The translations under genes were made by a program, and so were the position numbers. Positions 5,328-5,474 of a stretch of DNA of 5,474 nucleotides are shown one piece after another. The notes beneath the pieces are model-generated. The model saw only the letters and a list, made by a program, of their open reading frames with translations, was not told the origin of the DNA and did no database searches. The DNA comes from an uncultured Lachnospiraceae bacterium. GTDB taxonomy: Bacteria > Bacillota > Clostridia > Lachnospirales > Lachnospiraceae. Location: contig CAPNGW010000180.1 of assembly GCA_948665105.1 (NCBI GenBank), positions 1-5,474 on the forward strand, given 5' to 3'. Numbering within the stretch: the first letter of the stretch is position 1; each line of letters opens with the position of its first letter.

Positions 5328-5474
5328 TTAGTCTGTGAACTCGTACTCCCCCTGGAACACAATGTGAGAGGGTCCTGTCATATGAACCACGTCATCCAAA
5401 TCCCACTCCACGTGAAGCACTCCCCCCGGCTGCTTTACATCCACGCTGCGTCCACACAGACCCAGCACGTTGGA
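5328..5474 (-). CDS. dapF: Diaminopimelate epimerase, C-terminal end (cut by right window edge)
   Basis: DapF interconverts LL- and meso-diaminopimelate, the last step before MurE in cell-wall synthesis and a branch point to lysine. Only the last 48 codons and the TAA stop (5328-5330) are in the window; the start lies to the right. The translation carries the C-terminal family signature: LGLCGRSVDVKQPGG, then LHVEWD, then VVHMTGPSHIVFQGEYEF before the stop. It matches the usual GRxVxVxLPGGxLxIxW and VxMTGPAxxVFxGE pattern. The two catalytic cysteines lie in the missing part. It is immediately upstream of murE with a 23-nt gap, so one transcript probably carries both genes and the promoter is outside the window. 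Confidence 0.93.
   Translation of the reverse strand, partial: SNVLGLCGRSVDVKQPGGVLHVEWDLDDVVHMTGPSHIVFQGEYEFTD

Noticed and set aside
1..5474. Mobile element, CRISPR array, tRNA/rRNA or defence system
   Set aside because: No terminal repeats, transposase or integrase motifs, regularly spaced repeats or RNA-gene signatures were seen; nearly all of the window is accounted for by ordinary metabolic, cell-wall and membrane genes.

Overview
The window is a chromosomal housekeeping segment from a Gram-positive anaerobe of the Clostridia, most likely a Lachnospiraceae or clostridioform-type bacterium. This is inferred from four things: the clostridial flavour of the MurE, M15 peptidase and duplicated PF06541 proteins; the lipoprotein form of ApbE; strong GGAGG-like ribosome binding sites; and a roughly balanced base composition. 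No database search was possible, so the family names come from motif recognition.

Layout, left to right. (1) Positions 1-191, minus strand: the N-terminal 63 residues of glutamate 5-kinase (proB), cut by the left edge. (2) Positions 192-384: a divergent intergenic region holding a perfect 8-bp inverted repeat (323-346) and a weak candidate proB promoter. (3) Positions 385-1404, plus strand: an ApbE-type FAD:protein FMN transferase lipoprotein, the only plus-strand gene. (4) A convergent junction at 1405-1457 with an intrinsic terminator reading leftward. (5) Positions 1458-2774, minus strand: a multi-spanning membrane protein made of two copies of the PF06541 (CmpB-like 'putative ABC transporter permease') domain. 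(6) Positions 2780-3721, minus strand: a membrane-anchored M15 zinc D,D-carboxypeptidase-like protein. (7) An intrinsic terminator between the M15 gene and murE. (8) Positions 3838-5304, minus strand: murE. (9) Positions 5328-5474, minus strand: the last 48 codons of dapF, cut by the right edge.

How the genes fit together. Transcription on the minus strand runs dapF, murE, terminator, then M15 peptidase, PF06541 membrane protein, terminator. DapF makes meso-diaminopimelate and MurE adds it to UDP-MurNAc-L-Ala-D-Glu, so two consecutive steps of peptidoglycan precursor synthesis are adjacent. The M15 enzyme would act outside the membrane on the finished wall peptides, and the PF06541 protein is probably co-translated with it. 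ApbE and ProB look like independent neighbours: ApbE attaches FMN to exported or membrane proteins, and ProB begins proline synthesis.

Nothing here is a defence system, mobile element, CRISPR array or RNA gene. The points most worth a second look are the divergent active-site motifs in MurE, the corrected start and possible terminator-overlapping promoter of the M15 gene, the palindrome in front of apbE, and the uncharacterised M15/PF06541 pair.
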